A stretch of 64,000 nucleotides of DNA from Byssochlamys sp. IMV 00236 (GCA_001931875.2 MSJH02000840.1:124001-188000), one strand, 5' to 3'. Numbered from the stretch's first letter, positions 21,160 through 32,892 are shown. A program made the numbers and translations. The notes: generated by a model not told the origin, from the sequence alone.

Positions 21160-22628
21160 ATTGCTAGGTGATGTATAAGTCTAATAGCAGATGGAAGTCT
21201 TGGAGCGCAAAGTTTCCTCAAAAAGAGACTTGAAGGCAGCACTTTGATAAATGAAGCTCAGTTAACCAACACTCTGAAAGGTACAGACTCAGTCGATAAG
21301 TTCCAAATCATGACCGTGCTGGCGACAGGTATAATAATTATATGCATCTCCTCCCTCCCGGACCGTACGGTCCCGCCGCAGGAGTACGCCACCTCCCACT
21401 CGGAAGAAGTCAGTCAATCTCCCCTGGTCCTCACCCCATCTCGTCAAGTCGAAGCAGATAGAAGACAAAAGAGGCAAGACGCGCGGGGCTATTGTCACTG
21501 CTCATTTATAATCATGCGCATAATTACTGAACCTCCATGTATATTTTCCATTGGTCTGCTTATGCTTCCGAGACGTCTGCTAGTTAGCGCACCCAACGTG
21601 GTGTGGAATATGCAATAAGATGTAATATGGTGCAATAACTTAGTCTAGCCAGGATCTCCGTTGCAGATCGATATGTAAGCGGAATATCTTGCACTGGTCG
21701 GCAATTTGACGTCTCCGAATAGATACTGATACGTCTTCAACGGGCAATATATCCCAAAAGTTTTACTCAGTGTCTAGCCATCTCTCAGAACAGAAAGAAA
21801 GGCATTACACATTACACATTACACTACCGGATAATACAGAGCATACAGTCATAGGACATAATCGCCAGACTGATCTTTCCCAGTCATAGCAGAAATGGAT
21901 AGCTAACTCAGCAAGAATAAGGTCACATGGCTAAATATACCATCGAAATGAAATACCATGAATTGACCAGTTTCCGGAAATACGCTCCTAAATAAGTAGT
22001 CTTAAAATCCTTCTACCGATCTACTCTTGTATGGAAATAGTAGGAATGCTAATGCATAGACTTGCTACTGGGTAGATACGCTCATTGTAGTTAACAAAGG
22101 ATATTGACATATAGTCTATGGGCAGCAAATCATTGCACTTCAACCATAGTGAGTTAGGCCAGTGATAATATTCTATGTAGAGGTTATGCATTAGCTTAAA
22201 TAGCCTTTTCTGGCGGTACGCTGATCTATATCAGGGGTGCTATAAACCAAGTGGACCCCAGGACGTATACTTATAGTCTTATACAGACGGAATCCCCCCT
22301 GGACAGCTAGTGCTTAGGAGAGTTCTACGAGCTGCAGGATTGCTTTCCCATTAGCAGTATGCAACGGTTAGATCACTGAAAAGATATGCAGAAAACCCCA
22401 GACACGAATGATCTTCTTCGAGTGTCCCGGATTGTCATTAAGGACAGTTAACCACAGCAATCACAACTACTAGATTTCTCTACCGTACCAATGCATCCAA
22501 TATAACATCTCTCAGTAAAACTCTCGGGTCATCTCTTCCCACGTGACGCCGCCCCTTCCAGGTCCCGCAAACAAAGAAAAAGCCCCCCTATATTCCAGAA
22601 TAACATGATCCCCTTTAACAGCGGAGTC
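21160..22628. other. Gene-poor, AT-rich stretch
   Basis: About 1.5 kb. Frames of 60-124 codons at 21.2-21.6 kb on both strands lack recognisable features. A short tandem repeat of CATTACAC (about 2.75 copies) is at 21803-21824. Nothing else is seen. Confidence 0.45.
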
Positions 22629-22887
22629 CAGATAGCGCAGTGGTTGGATTACCACCCACCCACCGCTCTATCTAGCTGGAGGCTCCCTGGTTCGAACCTC
22701 GAGGTCGGCGTGAGGGCGTCAGAGCAAAAACAGCAGCTCTGGGCACCAGTGACCGTCAGAAATGTTCCTCAGTTCCCAGAAAGGTAAAATCCTGCCCGCC
22801 AAAAGCAAGGTGGGGTTTTCGTAGCATCTTCACAGCTCTCTGATATAAAGGAGAGGTGAGGATGTGAGCTTTTTTGTATTTTTTTTT
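22629..22887 (+). other. Orphan RNA polymerase III promoter-like element (tRNA-like relic or SINE-like)
   Basis: TAGCGCAGTGG at 22633-22643 matches the pol III A box and GTTCGAACC at 22690-22698 matches the B box exactly. Spacing is 57 bp, longer than in a simple tRNA. The T arm and acceptor stem do not pair properly, so no functional tRNA can be drawn. T-runs that could stop pol III lie at 22870-22875 and 22879-22887, which would make a transcript of about 250 nt. It could be a tRNA pseudogene, a SINE head, or chance. Confidence 0.35.
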
Positions 22888-23500
22888 ACGGTGGGCTGAT
22901 GTGTTGTGTTGTGTTGTGTTGATTTCCGTTTTGGGAAGTTGGGATGGTGCAGTGGCGTAATAACAGGACAACTACATTTACAAGGCCTATTAAGTGGCAA
23001 ATGCTAACATATTTCGCAATAGCATTTAGATGAAATGTAGCAGTTTTATTGTCTGTAAGACCAGCGTCTGCTACTTTGGCTGTAAATCCAGCATCCAGGA
23101 GAGCATATTGCTGCAAGCCGACGGCGTCAGGACCAGGGTCTAATATCTGGGCGATGACGTGCTCTCCAACGGCCAATTTGGCTGTGGCTTGTCCAGAAGG
23201 TCCAGCGACGTCGTTGGCTATGACATAGGGGTTTCCATCAAAGAAGAGAACGTAGTCGCGGACTTTGTCGTCATAAGGCTTGTGGTATGGCTTCACTAAT
23301 GTGATATCAAGTATATCAGTTTTAATGCTCCCCCAAACAAGACTATAAAGCCACCATTGAAGAAGAATCAACCAGTAGATTCAACCAGAAGAAAAGATAC
23401 CTCATACCCAGCGACAGTAACTTTCACAAAAAGCCGTCCCTCCCCAGGCGTCAGAACATATAGCCTTGAGTCTTTAGCAAGGTCATAATCACATTCTCAT
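22886..23500 (-). pseudogene. Hypothetical protein gene, probably incomplete or broken
   Basis: A minus-strand frame at 22886-23371 encodes a protein-like stretch (VKPYHKPYDDKVRDYVLFFD, DVAGPSGQATAKLAVGEHV, DPGPDAVGLQQYALLDAG). Just upstream at about 23410-23500 another stretch reads DSRLYVLTPGEGRLFVKVTV. They look like neighbouring exons of one beta-rich protein. However, the obvious donor and acceptor (GTATCT, ATTAG) leave a frame mismatch, and no good start codon is found. The end runs into the (GTGTT)n repeat and low-quality sequence. I do not recognise the family. A broken gene is the simplest reading, but a missed intron is possible. Confidence 0.35.
22901..22920. repeat. (GTGTT)4 microsatellite
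   Basis: Four perfect copies of a 5-bp unit directly visible. Confidence 0.9.
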
Positions 23501-25002
23501 CCATCTTTTGAACAGGATCGAAGTATTAATATTTTCATTCAATTCAATGTTACGATGAGTTGAAACTTCCAGATGTTGAATTATACTTACACTTTGTGCT
23601 CTATGCCAAAAAGTAAAGTAACAGAGAGGCTACATCATACGATATCGATATGTAAGTATGGACCTCAAACATCCCTGCAGGAAGAGACTTTCCTTTCTCT
23701 TTTGTTTTACAAATGAACTCATCCCACTTCTTTCCGCATCACATTATCTCCCATTCTCCCTCCTTCATCTCACTTTCCCATATTAGGATAAGTAATCTAT
23801 CTAGTCAGGTAGGGATTGATCAAGGCTTCGGTCGAATTCATCGTACATGCTGTATTTCCAGGACGATCTACGGGTTCGCAACGATTACTAGTCCCGAAAT
23901 CCATTCGGACTAACTACTCTACAGTCTGAAGTTTGCGTGTGAGAATTTAGAATGACAAACGAGGCGGAACTCGGTAGTTATGGATTGAATTCCCCTGCTT
24001 CCGATGCCGAATAGTATCTGGGCTGACACATCTGTCTGAGCATGTCGCTGGTGAGGACGAATCTTACTAAATATTATTACCGGTTATTGGCTAGGGAAAT
24101 GCTCCTACTTAGTACAGGTGCAGTTGAAGTTATTCGATTGCTAACTAAGAATAAGAGCAGAGTACAAAGAAAAGTCAGCCGCAAAACCAGAAACCAATAC
24201 TATCCCCCCCATCAGGTATCGCCCAGCGGTCAGCTCTACTGTATGGAAATGGAAACCCCCCTCATCATTCGATCGAGACGAATGCGAGAGTCCCCAATAG
24301 TATGTTGGGAGATTCTCTCTTCCGGCCTTGAGATCACGGAATGTTACGTTTATGAAATATCACTTTCCTGTATTGAAACCGCCACGAATCAGACCCCATA
24401 CTCTTGTGGTCTTTCCCCATTTGGAACAGTCATGATGTCGTAGTAGGTTCCCCTGTCATCATGAACGTTTCCATCAAACAGGACATTCGCTTCCGTCGAG
24501 ATAATATAGTCTCGCGGAGGACAGACAAACCTGTACATACCAACGCCAGAATTATGAATACACGCCTCAAAGCACGAATGCAAGCATCACCGCGTAATCA
24601 AGGAGAGAAAGAAGAGAATGGTGAAACTTTTTAGAAGAGAAGATAGAAGAAAGTGTAGGTGGTAGAAAAGAAAAAGTAGTATAAAGGCCAGGCCGTATGA
24701 GTCTTGTGGATCGTAAGCGGCAGACGCCTAATGATAGTAAAATGGACGCCACAGAATGCATGCATGCCGTTGCCGCCGAGAATCGAAAGCTCAAAATTAA
24801 GTGCGACAGTAAGACAACTCCTATGCAATGGATATTCGTGTCCACCAGATTCGAGGCAGACAAGAGAAGGAATAAATGAATGGGAGCATGATGCGCAAAA
24901 TTAGTGGCAGCAGATGTGTCACGGCACGGCTGCCAGTTGGGAACTTGGCGCTAGATATGAGTTTGATGATCTTGCAAACGGCGACAGATATATGCACCCT
25001 TC
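23501..25002. other. Gene-poor stretch
   Basis: About 1.5 kb between the broken gene and nimO. Frames at 23713-23913, 24042-24443 and 24567-24863 have no recognisable features. One minus-strand piece (TEANVLFDGNVHDDRGTYYD, near 24430-24510) is protein-like but isolated. Confidence 0.4.
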
Positions 25003-27258
25003 CTATATATAGTCGTATTCTTCCTTCAAAGGACGCTCGAGCTGATAAAGGAGCGCATCCAGCTCAGCCCAGTTCGACAATGTCGTCGCAAACTTGCGAT
25101 GCTTTCTCGACATGATATGCTAAAGCATGGTCAGCACAACGCAGTACACACAATTCTTGAAATCCACGCCGACTTACCTCGTCAAAGTCGTCAAACTTGT
25201 CCCGACAGTTTTCACAATAGCCCGGCTTGGGATCCCGCTTCTTTTCCTTCTGCTTCTTCTGACTGCTAGCTTTCTTAGCTGCTGCGCGCTGCTTGTTACC
25301 GTCGTCATCCTCCGACTGGGTCGTTTCTTCTTCATTAATGTTGGCAAGAGCATCCTGCGTCCTCCCTCGGCCCGTCTTTGTGGGCTGTCCCCTTGCTGCT
25401 TTTGCCGCTCCTGACAGATCGGTCGTGCGGAGGGACGAGGGCACTCCGCTTGTCGAGATTCCGCCATTGCTCTTCTCAAGAACTTTCCTTTTCAGTTCGT
25501 GAACTTCCTTACTGACACCAGCCCTTGCTCCTGGGGCAGCAGCGGTAGAGGAAATCATCTGAGAACGAATCGCTGACGTGATGTTGGATGGCTGGACACC
25601 AGATGCAGCGGGTTCCCGGCCAAGGTGGAATGGTCCGGCGCGTGGAAAGTTAGGAGGAATAAAGCTCTCTGAGCTCTTCCTAGGAGAGGCAGGTCGTACG
25701 GGAAGCATTTTTTGTGGTTCCGTCTCCTTGGAAGCGGGCACGCTTTCCTCTCTCTTCACAGGTGCAACAGTCTCAACGTCGGTCTCCTGGGCTTCTGCTT
25801 TCACAACTGTACGCTCCGGAGGATCCATGTTCCTGCTCTCTTGTTCAGCGTCATGCTGTATCTTAGCGGCAGCCTTCTTTTCCTTCTCTTTCTGAAGGCG
25901 CGCCCGTTCGATTTCTTTCCTCGACGGTGGCTCGTCGATGAAAGGACATTTACCCAGTGGAGCGCTTCGAAATTGCGGCCATGCACCATCCTGGCGTTTT
26001 GCAACTTTGGGATATTCTCTAACCATCACAGGTCGCGTCTTTTCATCCATATCGTGAACGTAGATAAACGGCCCTTTGAACATGACCATATCCTTCATAT
26101 ACGAGGAAGGATCACGTTCTGAAGGGCCATTAAGCTCGTTTCGAAGGACCTGAGATAGATCTGTGTCTCCTCGGTTTCGTCCAGTTCCAACCGTGTGACT
26201 GCGGGCTAAGTGATTCGACAGTGCGGCATCTCCATCATTGATTGTAGTAATCATCCGCTGCAATTTTTCCAAAGCCCATATTTTCATACCCATTTGGCGA
26301 GCCCTGTGAAGCACATCCAGTCCACCTTGATCACGTCGAAGATCTGCATCTGCCCGTCTATCGAATGGGTTTCTCGACTTCAGCGACATATGTGAGCTGA
26401 GTTCCGCGTTCTTCTCAAGCAAGGACGGATTAACTGTCTGAACAGGACCATCGACAGACTGTTGCTCCATCGCTGTCGTAGCGTTCATCTCGGTGGCAGC
26501 AGGGACGTCGGTCTCGGGGGGTATAGGGCGAGTCGTAACGACATGGGTGACAGTACGAGAAAAGAATTTTTCCTCACGCTGTTACCTTTCATTAGCACGT
26601 AGGATGGAAACAAGGAGTGCATTGAATTTAAACGCTCGAATGTTTCCAGATTCACATGCCCCGCGAGGCATTGAACAGGACGAGCCCCTAGAACAAGTGA
26701 AAGGAACCAATAAGACGACCCAACGAAATAGTCACTTACCGCACCCAAAGCCGTCACCTGTCTTGAGCATTTGTTTCGAACATCTTCGGGGATGCTGTCA
26801 AAGTAAAATACGAACTGCGGGAATGCCTTGCGGTAATGTCTCTGCCACTGCCGTATATTGTCGAGGGTCTCCGCCGATGTCTTCTCATATCTGACCCCTT
26901 TGGTCTGTGATAGCCGTTCCTTATCCCGAGCTGCTACCAGCTTCTTCTCAAAAGCACTTGGCTGAGCATTGTTGGTCCGCTTGGTGAAGAATTTGGACTC
27001 TGCGCCTGGATAGATGGTCGTCTTTGGTCGAGTCGGTGACCGTGGTTCCAACTCCTCTCGGTCCACGTGTTGTTTCTTTGGGGGAGGCTGGCCATAAGGG
27101 ATATCGACCTGAGAGCCCGCTGTCCGGGAGCGCTTCATTGCAGCGATCCCAGTCCGGTGGGGTGAGTTGGCGGCATTGGGCACATTCGCGAGAGGAGCTC
27201 GTCGAGTCGACATGGCAAGGGATGTCCGCGGCGAAGGAGGTATGAATACTGCTGCCAT
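25003..27258 (-). CDS. nimO: DBF4/Dfp1-type regulatory subunit of Cdc7 kinase
   Basis: Regulatory subunit that activates the Cdc7 kinase (DDK), which phosphorylates MCM proteins to start DNA replication; the A. nidulans homologue is nimO. Exons on the minus strand are 26740-27258, 25178-26578 and 25003-25119, giving 678 residues. The N-terminal half has the BRCT-like motif N region (PQFVFYFDSIPEDVRNKCSR, then FFSRTVTHVVTTRPIPPET after the first intron). Motif M is MFKGPFIYVHDMDEKTRPVM with REYPKV. The C-terminal motif C is a DBF4-type zinc finger split by the last intron: PGYCENCRDKF, FDE then HIMSRKHRKFA, giving two Cys and two His ligands. The middle is long, charged and low complexity. An in-frame ATG exists further upstream at 27363, but the 27258 start gives a family-like N-terminus. 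Confidence 0.93.
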
Positions 27259-27930
27259 ATGGTAACGATATACACACAAGCAGGGGACACAACAGAGAGC
27301 GACAGTGACCAGCGAAGGGAGGGGTACTGGACCACTTAATGGAAGAGCACGCGACGTGCCCACGTCTGTACAGGCTCAGGGGACTTCAGAAGGCACCCAT
27401 AGCGGACAACAACAGGCAATGGGGGTGTAATAGCGATCAATATAGCCAGCTATCGAGTCCCTGCAGTCCAGCAATGGGTGGTGAGTCCGTATCAGCCTCT
27501 TGGGCGAGCTGCTGCTAAATGGGAGGAAGTAGAGAGAAGAGCAGTGAACGTGTGAGGGAAGCTTCTTGTTTGGTGGAGACGCCCGCGAATTGTTTTGGGG
27601 GCTGCCGGACAACCAACCGTAGCGCGCCTGTCGCCTCGGCATGGACCTTGAACATCCAGCGCGCAACTACAGAGCATTCTTCAGCATGGCAGAACGCGTC
27701 TTTCAAGTAGTTGTTTTGTTCACTTGCTCGCTAAAGGACATTGAGCTCGTTTTACAGCCTTCTTGCCGTCCGCAGTGGCCTGTTGTTACGTGTACTACAG
27801 ATTCAAAACAACTACTGCCCATGGTAAACAATCCCAAAAAAACAGCCGATATCCTAGTTGTCATGCTTTTCATTGCAATAATTCTATGGTACAGGAATAT
27901 GCTTTGGGTATCTTTCCGTTAGTCTACAGC
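27259..27930. other. nimO promoter and Icp55 3' flank
   Basis: About 670 bp; short frames on both strands overlap each other without recognisable features. Confidence 0.45.
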
Positions 27931-30008
27931 TTAACCCCGCAAGGCCTCGATATCTTCCACCTATTTACTTGTTAGTGCTCAGCAACAACCGACACAGGGA
28001 TGGAGACCCCATTGAGTCGACAAACTGTACCTCTTTCACGGCCTCTGGTGACAGGACGATCGGGCTGTCATCTCCGACGCACACACTGTCCTCTATACGG
28101 ATCCCAATGCCTCGGAATTTCTCAGGCCACCTGTCGTCGTCAGGAACGTAGATACCGCTGGAGGACGTTAGTAACCGCATCAAATCTGGTGCAGAGAAGG
28201 AGATTAGCCTACGGCTCGATCGTTATGCACTGGCCAGCTTTGAGGTTATAGCGCCTTGGATAGCCAGCGCAGTCGTGGACGTCGAGGCCAATGAAATGAC
28301 CCAGATGATGGGGGAACAGCGTCCGTATGGCCTAATCACATGTTAAGCTCCAGGTGTCTCAGATGAGGGAGTCGGCATTTGACATACGTTCCCAGAGACA
28401 TCAAAGCCTAGCTGCTTCAATTGGTCGCGGAGACCGTTTTCTGCAATCTCGTGTAGCTTATCAAGAGACAGCCCAGCATCTTCGTGGCAAAGTGCCACAC
28501 AGCTGCGGTGCACGTTTAACACAGCGGTGTACAGGTCTCGTTGGGGGTCAGTAAATTTGCCGTTAACGGGCCAGGTCCTCGTGATATCGGTGATGTAGTG
28601 GCCGTATTCCTGCTAACCGTCAATATGTCGTACGTTGGTCATGAGGGGAATACTCACACCACCACCATCCACCAAAACCAGCTCTCCGTCTCTGTCATAA
28701 CACTTAGCTTGCACTCATCGACTATCTTGGCAGTAATTACCTAAGGACATCATCGTTTCTTGTGTAGTGTATGCTCAAAGCGTTCTGGAAAATATTAGGG
28801 TCAATTTTGGTAAGAGCAGGCTGTTGAAGCTTACACGACCACCCGCAACAACAGGGACAAAAGCATTTCCATCGCAGCCATTAGCCTTGAACTGATACTG
28901 CAGAAATGCACTAAGCTCCTTCTCTCTGGTGAAGTCCCCCTTCATAGAATCCGTGAAAGCTCTGCCAGATGCCTGGCCAGCCAGCCGCATATTTACTACC
29001 TCACTCTCACTTTTGAATAATCTCATTTCGTTGAGGATTGGTCGCAGCGGCTTAACTTTGCGAGGGTCGACAAGCTTTTTGATTGAATCTGACTCTCCAG
29101 CAGAGCCATAGAGGTAATGAGATAGTACCGATCGTGAGGGATCGAAAGCCTTGATATCCGTGTAGACTTCTGTAGCCCCAGAGAGAATCGAAGGGAGGAT
29201 ATCTTTAATCTTCTCGATATCGCCAGTCTAGTAGTTACCGTAATCATCAGCATAGACCAACATACAAATAAGACACCGCACCGCATACCTCATCCGCATT
29301 AAACACATCCATGGCTGCCTGTGTACCAGACCGTGCTCCGTCCCACAGCTCAACTCGAGGGTCTTTTTCCCGCACGTAAAGGTGGAAGATATGGTTGTTG
29401 CCGGATCCATCATTGGCTACACCCATAGTCAGAACCTCCATCTTGCATGATGTGCATATACTATGCCTTACCAACAATGGCCAGGGCGCCTGGTTCATTA
29501 AACCCTAAAAAGACACAACCATAAGCTTCAGCTCAACTTGTTTTCCAGCCATGCAGGACTCGCGCACCTGTCAGATAGAAGAAGTCCGGGTCTTGGTGGT
29601 ATTCATAAAATATCCCTGCTGCACGGTATTTGACTTCCGCAGCTGCCACCACAGCAATGGCATGCTTGGGGAGCTTATTGGCAAGCTTGGACCGACGCTG
29701 GGCGTATTCGAGAGCGGTTATCCCTGGAGTCACTACTCCAATATTAGTCGCTACTTTTGACAGCTATAAGCTGCAAGAAATCCAATTCACTCACGTTCAC
29801 CAGCTTGGAGGATATGGGGATGTGTCTCGTGGACTGGCTGTCCGAACTTGCACTCCGCCGCGGAGACCGTGGCATAGCCTCTCGGAGCTGTCGTCCTCAG
29901 ATGAGCAAGCTGCAGACGTGCTTGCACATAGCACAGTCTGGAGATGCGACCAGACGGCCGACAAAGGAGACGCGGCCATTGGCGCAACAATGATCTACTC
30001 GCCGACAT
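27931..30008 (-). CDS. icp55: Mitochondrial intermediate-cleaving Xaa-Pro aminopeptidase, Icp55 type, 11 exons
   Basis: M24B metallopeptidase that removes one residue from the new N-terminus of imported mitochondrial proteins after MPP cleavage. Minus-strand exons are 29795-30008, 29568-29732, 29472-29504, 29289-29416, 28835-29227, 28741-28784, 28658-28691, 28388-28609, 28213-28331, 28031-28157 and 27931-27960, giving 502 residues. The N-terminus [20 protein letters not shown] is Arg-rich and free of acids, a mitochondrial presequence. The AMP_N domain has [17 protein letters not shown] and [11 protein letters not shown]. The pita-bread domain shows all five metal ligands: Asp in LVDGGGEYGHY, Asp in TDITRTWP, His in [13 protein letters not shown], Glu in CITIEPG and Glu in GIRIEDSV. 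The last exon adds VEDIEALRG. The start codon lies 447 bp from the divergent FMN-protein gene. Confidence 0.93.
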
Positions 30009-30455
30009 AGTCGCGAGTTCAAAGGCGGGCTGCTACAACAAAGCAATGAACAACGCCGTTTTGCTGCTTTGCCAGTTTATCTCCGGAGAGCTCAGGCCGA
30101 GGACTCGGGCTCGGCACAATCCACCAATCAGGCAGGCGGTAATCACGGTTGTACCTGCCGGGAAGGGGAAAGGCTCGCGATCCCCCGCGACTTACAATCG
30201 TTATCGCCCCAATAGATGGCGCATTGAGGGAACAGAATGCGGCGGACAGGGTTCAGGAGAGCTCTGGCTGACTCGAGTCATCATTATAGCTGATAGGAAC
30301 CCGGAGGTATAAGTAAAGGCGGAGAGACTGCACGGACGTATACTTTATTCATCTGCCAAGCAAGATATCTCCTATATCAAGGCTGCTTTTCAGTCTCAGA
30401 ATCCTATATTCGTCCCTTGACACTCTATTTGTCGTGATTCATAGTATAATAAATC
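30009..30455. promoter_or_regulatory. Divergent promoter region
   Basis: A 447-bp interval between the start codons of icp55 (minus) and the FMN-binding protein (plus) holds both promoters. No clear motif is identified. Confidence 0.5.
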
Positions 30456-31313
30456 ATGGGAAAGACACTCACGTATCCAAAACGTCCGTCCAGCACGGTC
30501 AACAGGTACAAACACCGCGGTAAGTATGTCAGCTCCAAGATCATATTAAGGAGACCATGAGTGCTTAATATCGTAGCAACATATGACCTGGGAGCTATCC
30601 ATGGCATTGTCAACTCGACGCCAGTTCTTCATGTCTCCTTCAGTCCAGGCCGCTCCGATCCCTTCCCCGCCATTCTCCCCATGATAGGGCAGATGGGTTC
30701 CTTCGACTACCCGTCAGCGGGTATTGATGAGCCTCTAGACTGCTACTTGCATGGATATGTCAGTTCGCGGATCATGAACCTGGCACGATCCTCAGAAGGA
30801 GAAGGTCTTCCAGTCTGTATAGCAGCAACCAAGGTCGACGGCCTGATTCTGTCCCTGACGCCCAACTCACATAGCTACAACTACCGGTCCGCCGTTCTGC
30901 ACGGATATGCAAAGCTCGTGACGAATGAGCAAGAGAAGCTGTGGGCTATGAAACTCATTACTAACTCGGTCGTATTTGATCGGTGGGATAACACTCGTGT
31001 CCCACCCGACAAGGCCGAGATGTCCTCGACCGTTATTCTCAAGGTCAAAGTAGTTGATGGAAGTGGTAAGATCCGAGATGGGGGCGTATCTGATGAGCGG
31101 AAAGACAAAGACAAGGATGAGATTACTGGGCGTGTCTGGACCGGTGTTGTCCCCGTCTGGGAGACATATGGAGAACCACTTCCTAGTCCTGAAAATCGCA
31201 TCAAGGAGGTACCTGAACATATCACCTCCTATGTGGCACGCATGAATGAACAGAATCGAGCTTATGCGATTGATGCGGTCAATGTCACCCTTCCAAAGGA
31301 AGAACAGCATTAA
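30456..31313 (+). CDS. FMN-binding split-barrel (pyridoxamine 5'-phosphate oxidase-like) protein
   Basis: Predicted flavin-nucleotide-binding protein of the PNPOx-like split-barrel superfamily (COG3467-type); the reaction is unknown. Exons are 30456-30519 and 30577-31313, giving 266 residues. Exon 1 encodes MGKTLTYPKRPSSTVNRYKH, and the splice restores ATYDLGAIHGIVNSTPVLHV, the first barrel strands with the typical VLHVSF element. Further blocks are YLHGYVSSRIMNLARSSEGE, PVCIAATKVDGLILS, HSYNYRSAVLHGYAKLVTN and LWAMKLITNSVVFDRWDNTR. C-terminal extensions include a charged loop (DERKDKDKDEITG) and VWTGVVPVWETYGEPLPS. Both the small first exon and the pattern of conserved His/Tyr residues fit the fungal members of this family. 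Confidence 0.85.
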
Positions 31314-32110
31314 TTGTCAGATACGATTCATGATTCATTTTCAATCATTATTTTACTCTTTTTGTGGGAATTTCTACAACTGTGGCTCTTATGGTCCTTC
31401 GATGGAGACTTTTCGGTCTGAATACTACGTTATGATGCCTTTATAGTCCACCTTGCAGCAGTATTTGCGCCAGCAATACAGTTGGCTTCTCACTGACCTC
31501 TTTGATTCCTACCTGGGATCATTCAGATACTCGATGAGCAACCCTGTATCGAATCGACAAGATTACAGAATGTACTGACTGGGCCGTCATCCACTGGCGA
31601 TCCTGAGTACGGAGCGACATGGCTCCCAGTGTGAACCCCAAGGGAGAGGCGGCTGGAATGTCAACAGCGAATCCCACATATGTCCGCTTTCCTGATACTA
31701 CCTTTATTTAGTCTGGATTGGGATGTTATGTTATTGTTTCTCGCAACGTCACAGTAATCTCCTAGTTCGATCATTCTTTGCCTATTCTGTCGGAAGTCTG
31801 TAGTTTCTTCTGCGTGCTTAACTGATGTTTTTCAATCGCCACTTGCTCTATAGCTGGATCCCCATTTCAGATGTACCATTGGTATAGCTGCGGGTTAGCT
31901 TCTTTAGTTATCTAGATTTTGATACAGTCTCTCGATGCTCTGCGCGCCTGTTTGTTCTACGCTTAGTATACAAATTAGCTAATGATCATTTCGTAAACCG
32001 ATGGAGGGACCGAACGGTCAAAAAAAAACCGATCTTCACAATGAGGAAGGAAGCTCGGTGAAGGAAGGACATAAGTGGGTGGCGATGCCCAAAAAAATCG
32101 AAAAAAGAAA
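31314..32110. other. Intergenic
   Basis: About 800 bp between the FMN-protein gene and the tRNA cluster. T-rich sequence just below 32111 on the minus strand serves as the terminator of the first tRNA. Nothing else is seen. Confidence 0.45.
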
Positions 32111-32219
32111 TGCCTCCGACCAGGATCGAACTGGTGACCTCGAGATCGCTCCTTGAAGTTACCTTCAAGGTCATATATAGATATGAGACTCGCGTGATGA
32201 CCAACTACACCACAGAGGC
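32111..32219 (-). tRNA. tRNA-Met(CAU), elongator, with intron (copy 1)
   Basis: Minus-strand cloverleaf: acceptor GCCTCTG pairs with CGGAGGC, discriminator A. The D arm is GTG/CAC, the anticodon stem CGAGT/TCTCG and the T arm ACCAG-TTCGATC-CTGGT. The T-T mismatch at the last pair of the anticodon stem is also seen in human elongator tRNA-Met. The loop CTCATA gives anticodon CAU. An intron of 35 nt follows position 37 and contains an 8-bp hairpin (CCTTGAAG with CTTCAAGG, loop GTAA). A T-run follows the gene. Its D loop is 2 nt shorter than in copies 2 and 3 and is the canonical length. Confidence 0.93.
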
Positions 32220-32573
32220 TATTTCTTGAGATTCAGCTAAAGATGTGTGGTACATGAACCAAGCGCGAGCTGAGCGTTCTTGGTAACTTGACGCTGAGTA
32301 CTAACAGTAGTACACATCACGCACCGCAAATTTTTACTTTCTGAGAGAGTGAAAAGTAATTTCTCGGTTAGCAGCATAACTATATTAACTGAGCAAGCTG
32401 GTTACTAGTTAATATATGACGTTACTAAGAATATCCAGATAATTTGCTCGATTATATAGCTCAAAACGCTTTATGCATAGGCACCCGCAGAGGAAAGGCA
32501 AAAAAAAAATTAGCAACGTATTGTATAGCAGGCTAGAGTTAAGCAAAATACACTGCAAAAAGTGATACAGCAA

Positions 32574-32685
32574 TGCCTCCGACCAGGATCGAACTGGTGA
32601 CCTCGAGATCGCTCCCTAGAGTTACCTCTAGAGTCATATCATAGATATGAGACTCGCGTGATGAGACCAACTACACCACAGAGGC
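32574..32685 (-). tRNA. tRNA-Met(CAU), elongator, with intron (copy 2)
   Basis: Same mature sequence as copy 3 and differs from copy 1 by two extra bases (TC) in the D loop. The 36-nt intron differs in sequence from the other two, but its hairpin is preserved by compensating changes (CTCTAGAG with CTCTAGGG, loop GTAA). A TTTTT run follows about 15 bases past the 3' end. Confidence 0.93.
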
Positions 32686-32781
32686 GGTTTGCTTGTGACT
32701 TTAAGCGAGGAGTACGGTTTTTGACGGTTCTTGGCATTGACGACGGAAAAAAAATTGGAAAAAATTTGTATAAAAAAGCAA

Positions 32782-32892
32782 TGCCTCCGACCAGGATCGA
32801 ACTGGTGACCTCGAGATCGCTCCTTGAAGTTACCTTCAAGGTCATATATAGATATGAGACTCGCGTGATGAGACCAACTACACCACAGAGGC
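32782..32892 (-). tRNA. tRNA-Met(CAU), elongator, with intron (copy 3)
   Basis: Mature part identical to copy 2 and intron identical to copy 1 in the visible hairpin (CCTTGAAG with CTTCAAGG). TTTTTT follows shortly after the 3' end. Copies 2 and 3 lie only 96 bp apart, and all three share a CAAGNAA-like 5' leader, indicating local duplication. Confidence 0.93.

Noticed and set aside
16270..30455. Secondary-metabolite cluster around the NmrA-like reductase
   Set aside because: Neighbours are panB, nimO, icp55 and unknown genes; no synthase, P450, transporter or pathway regulator is present.
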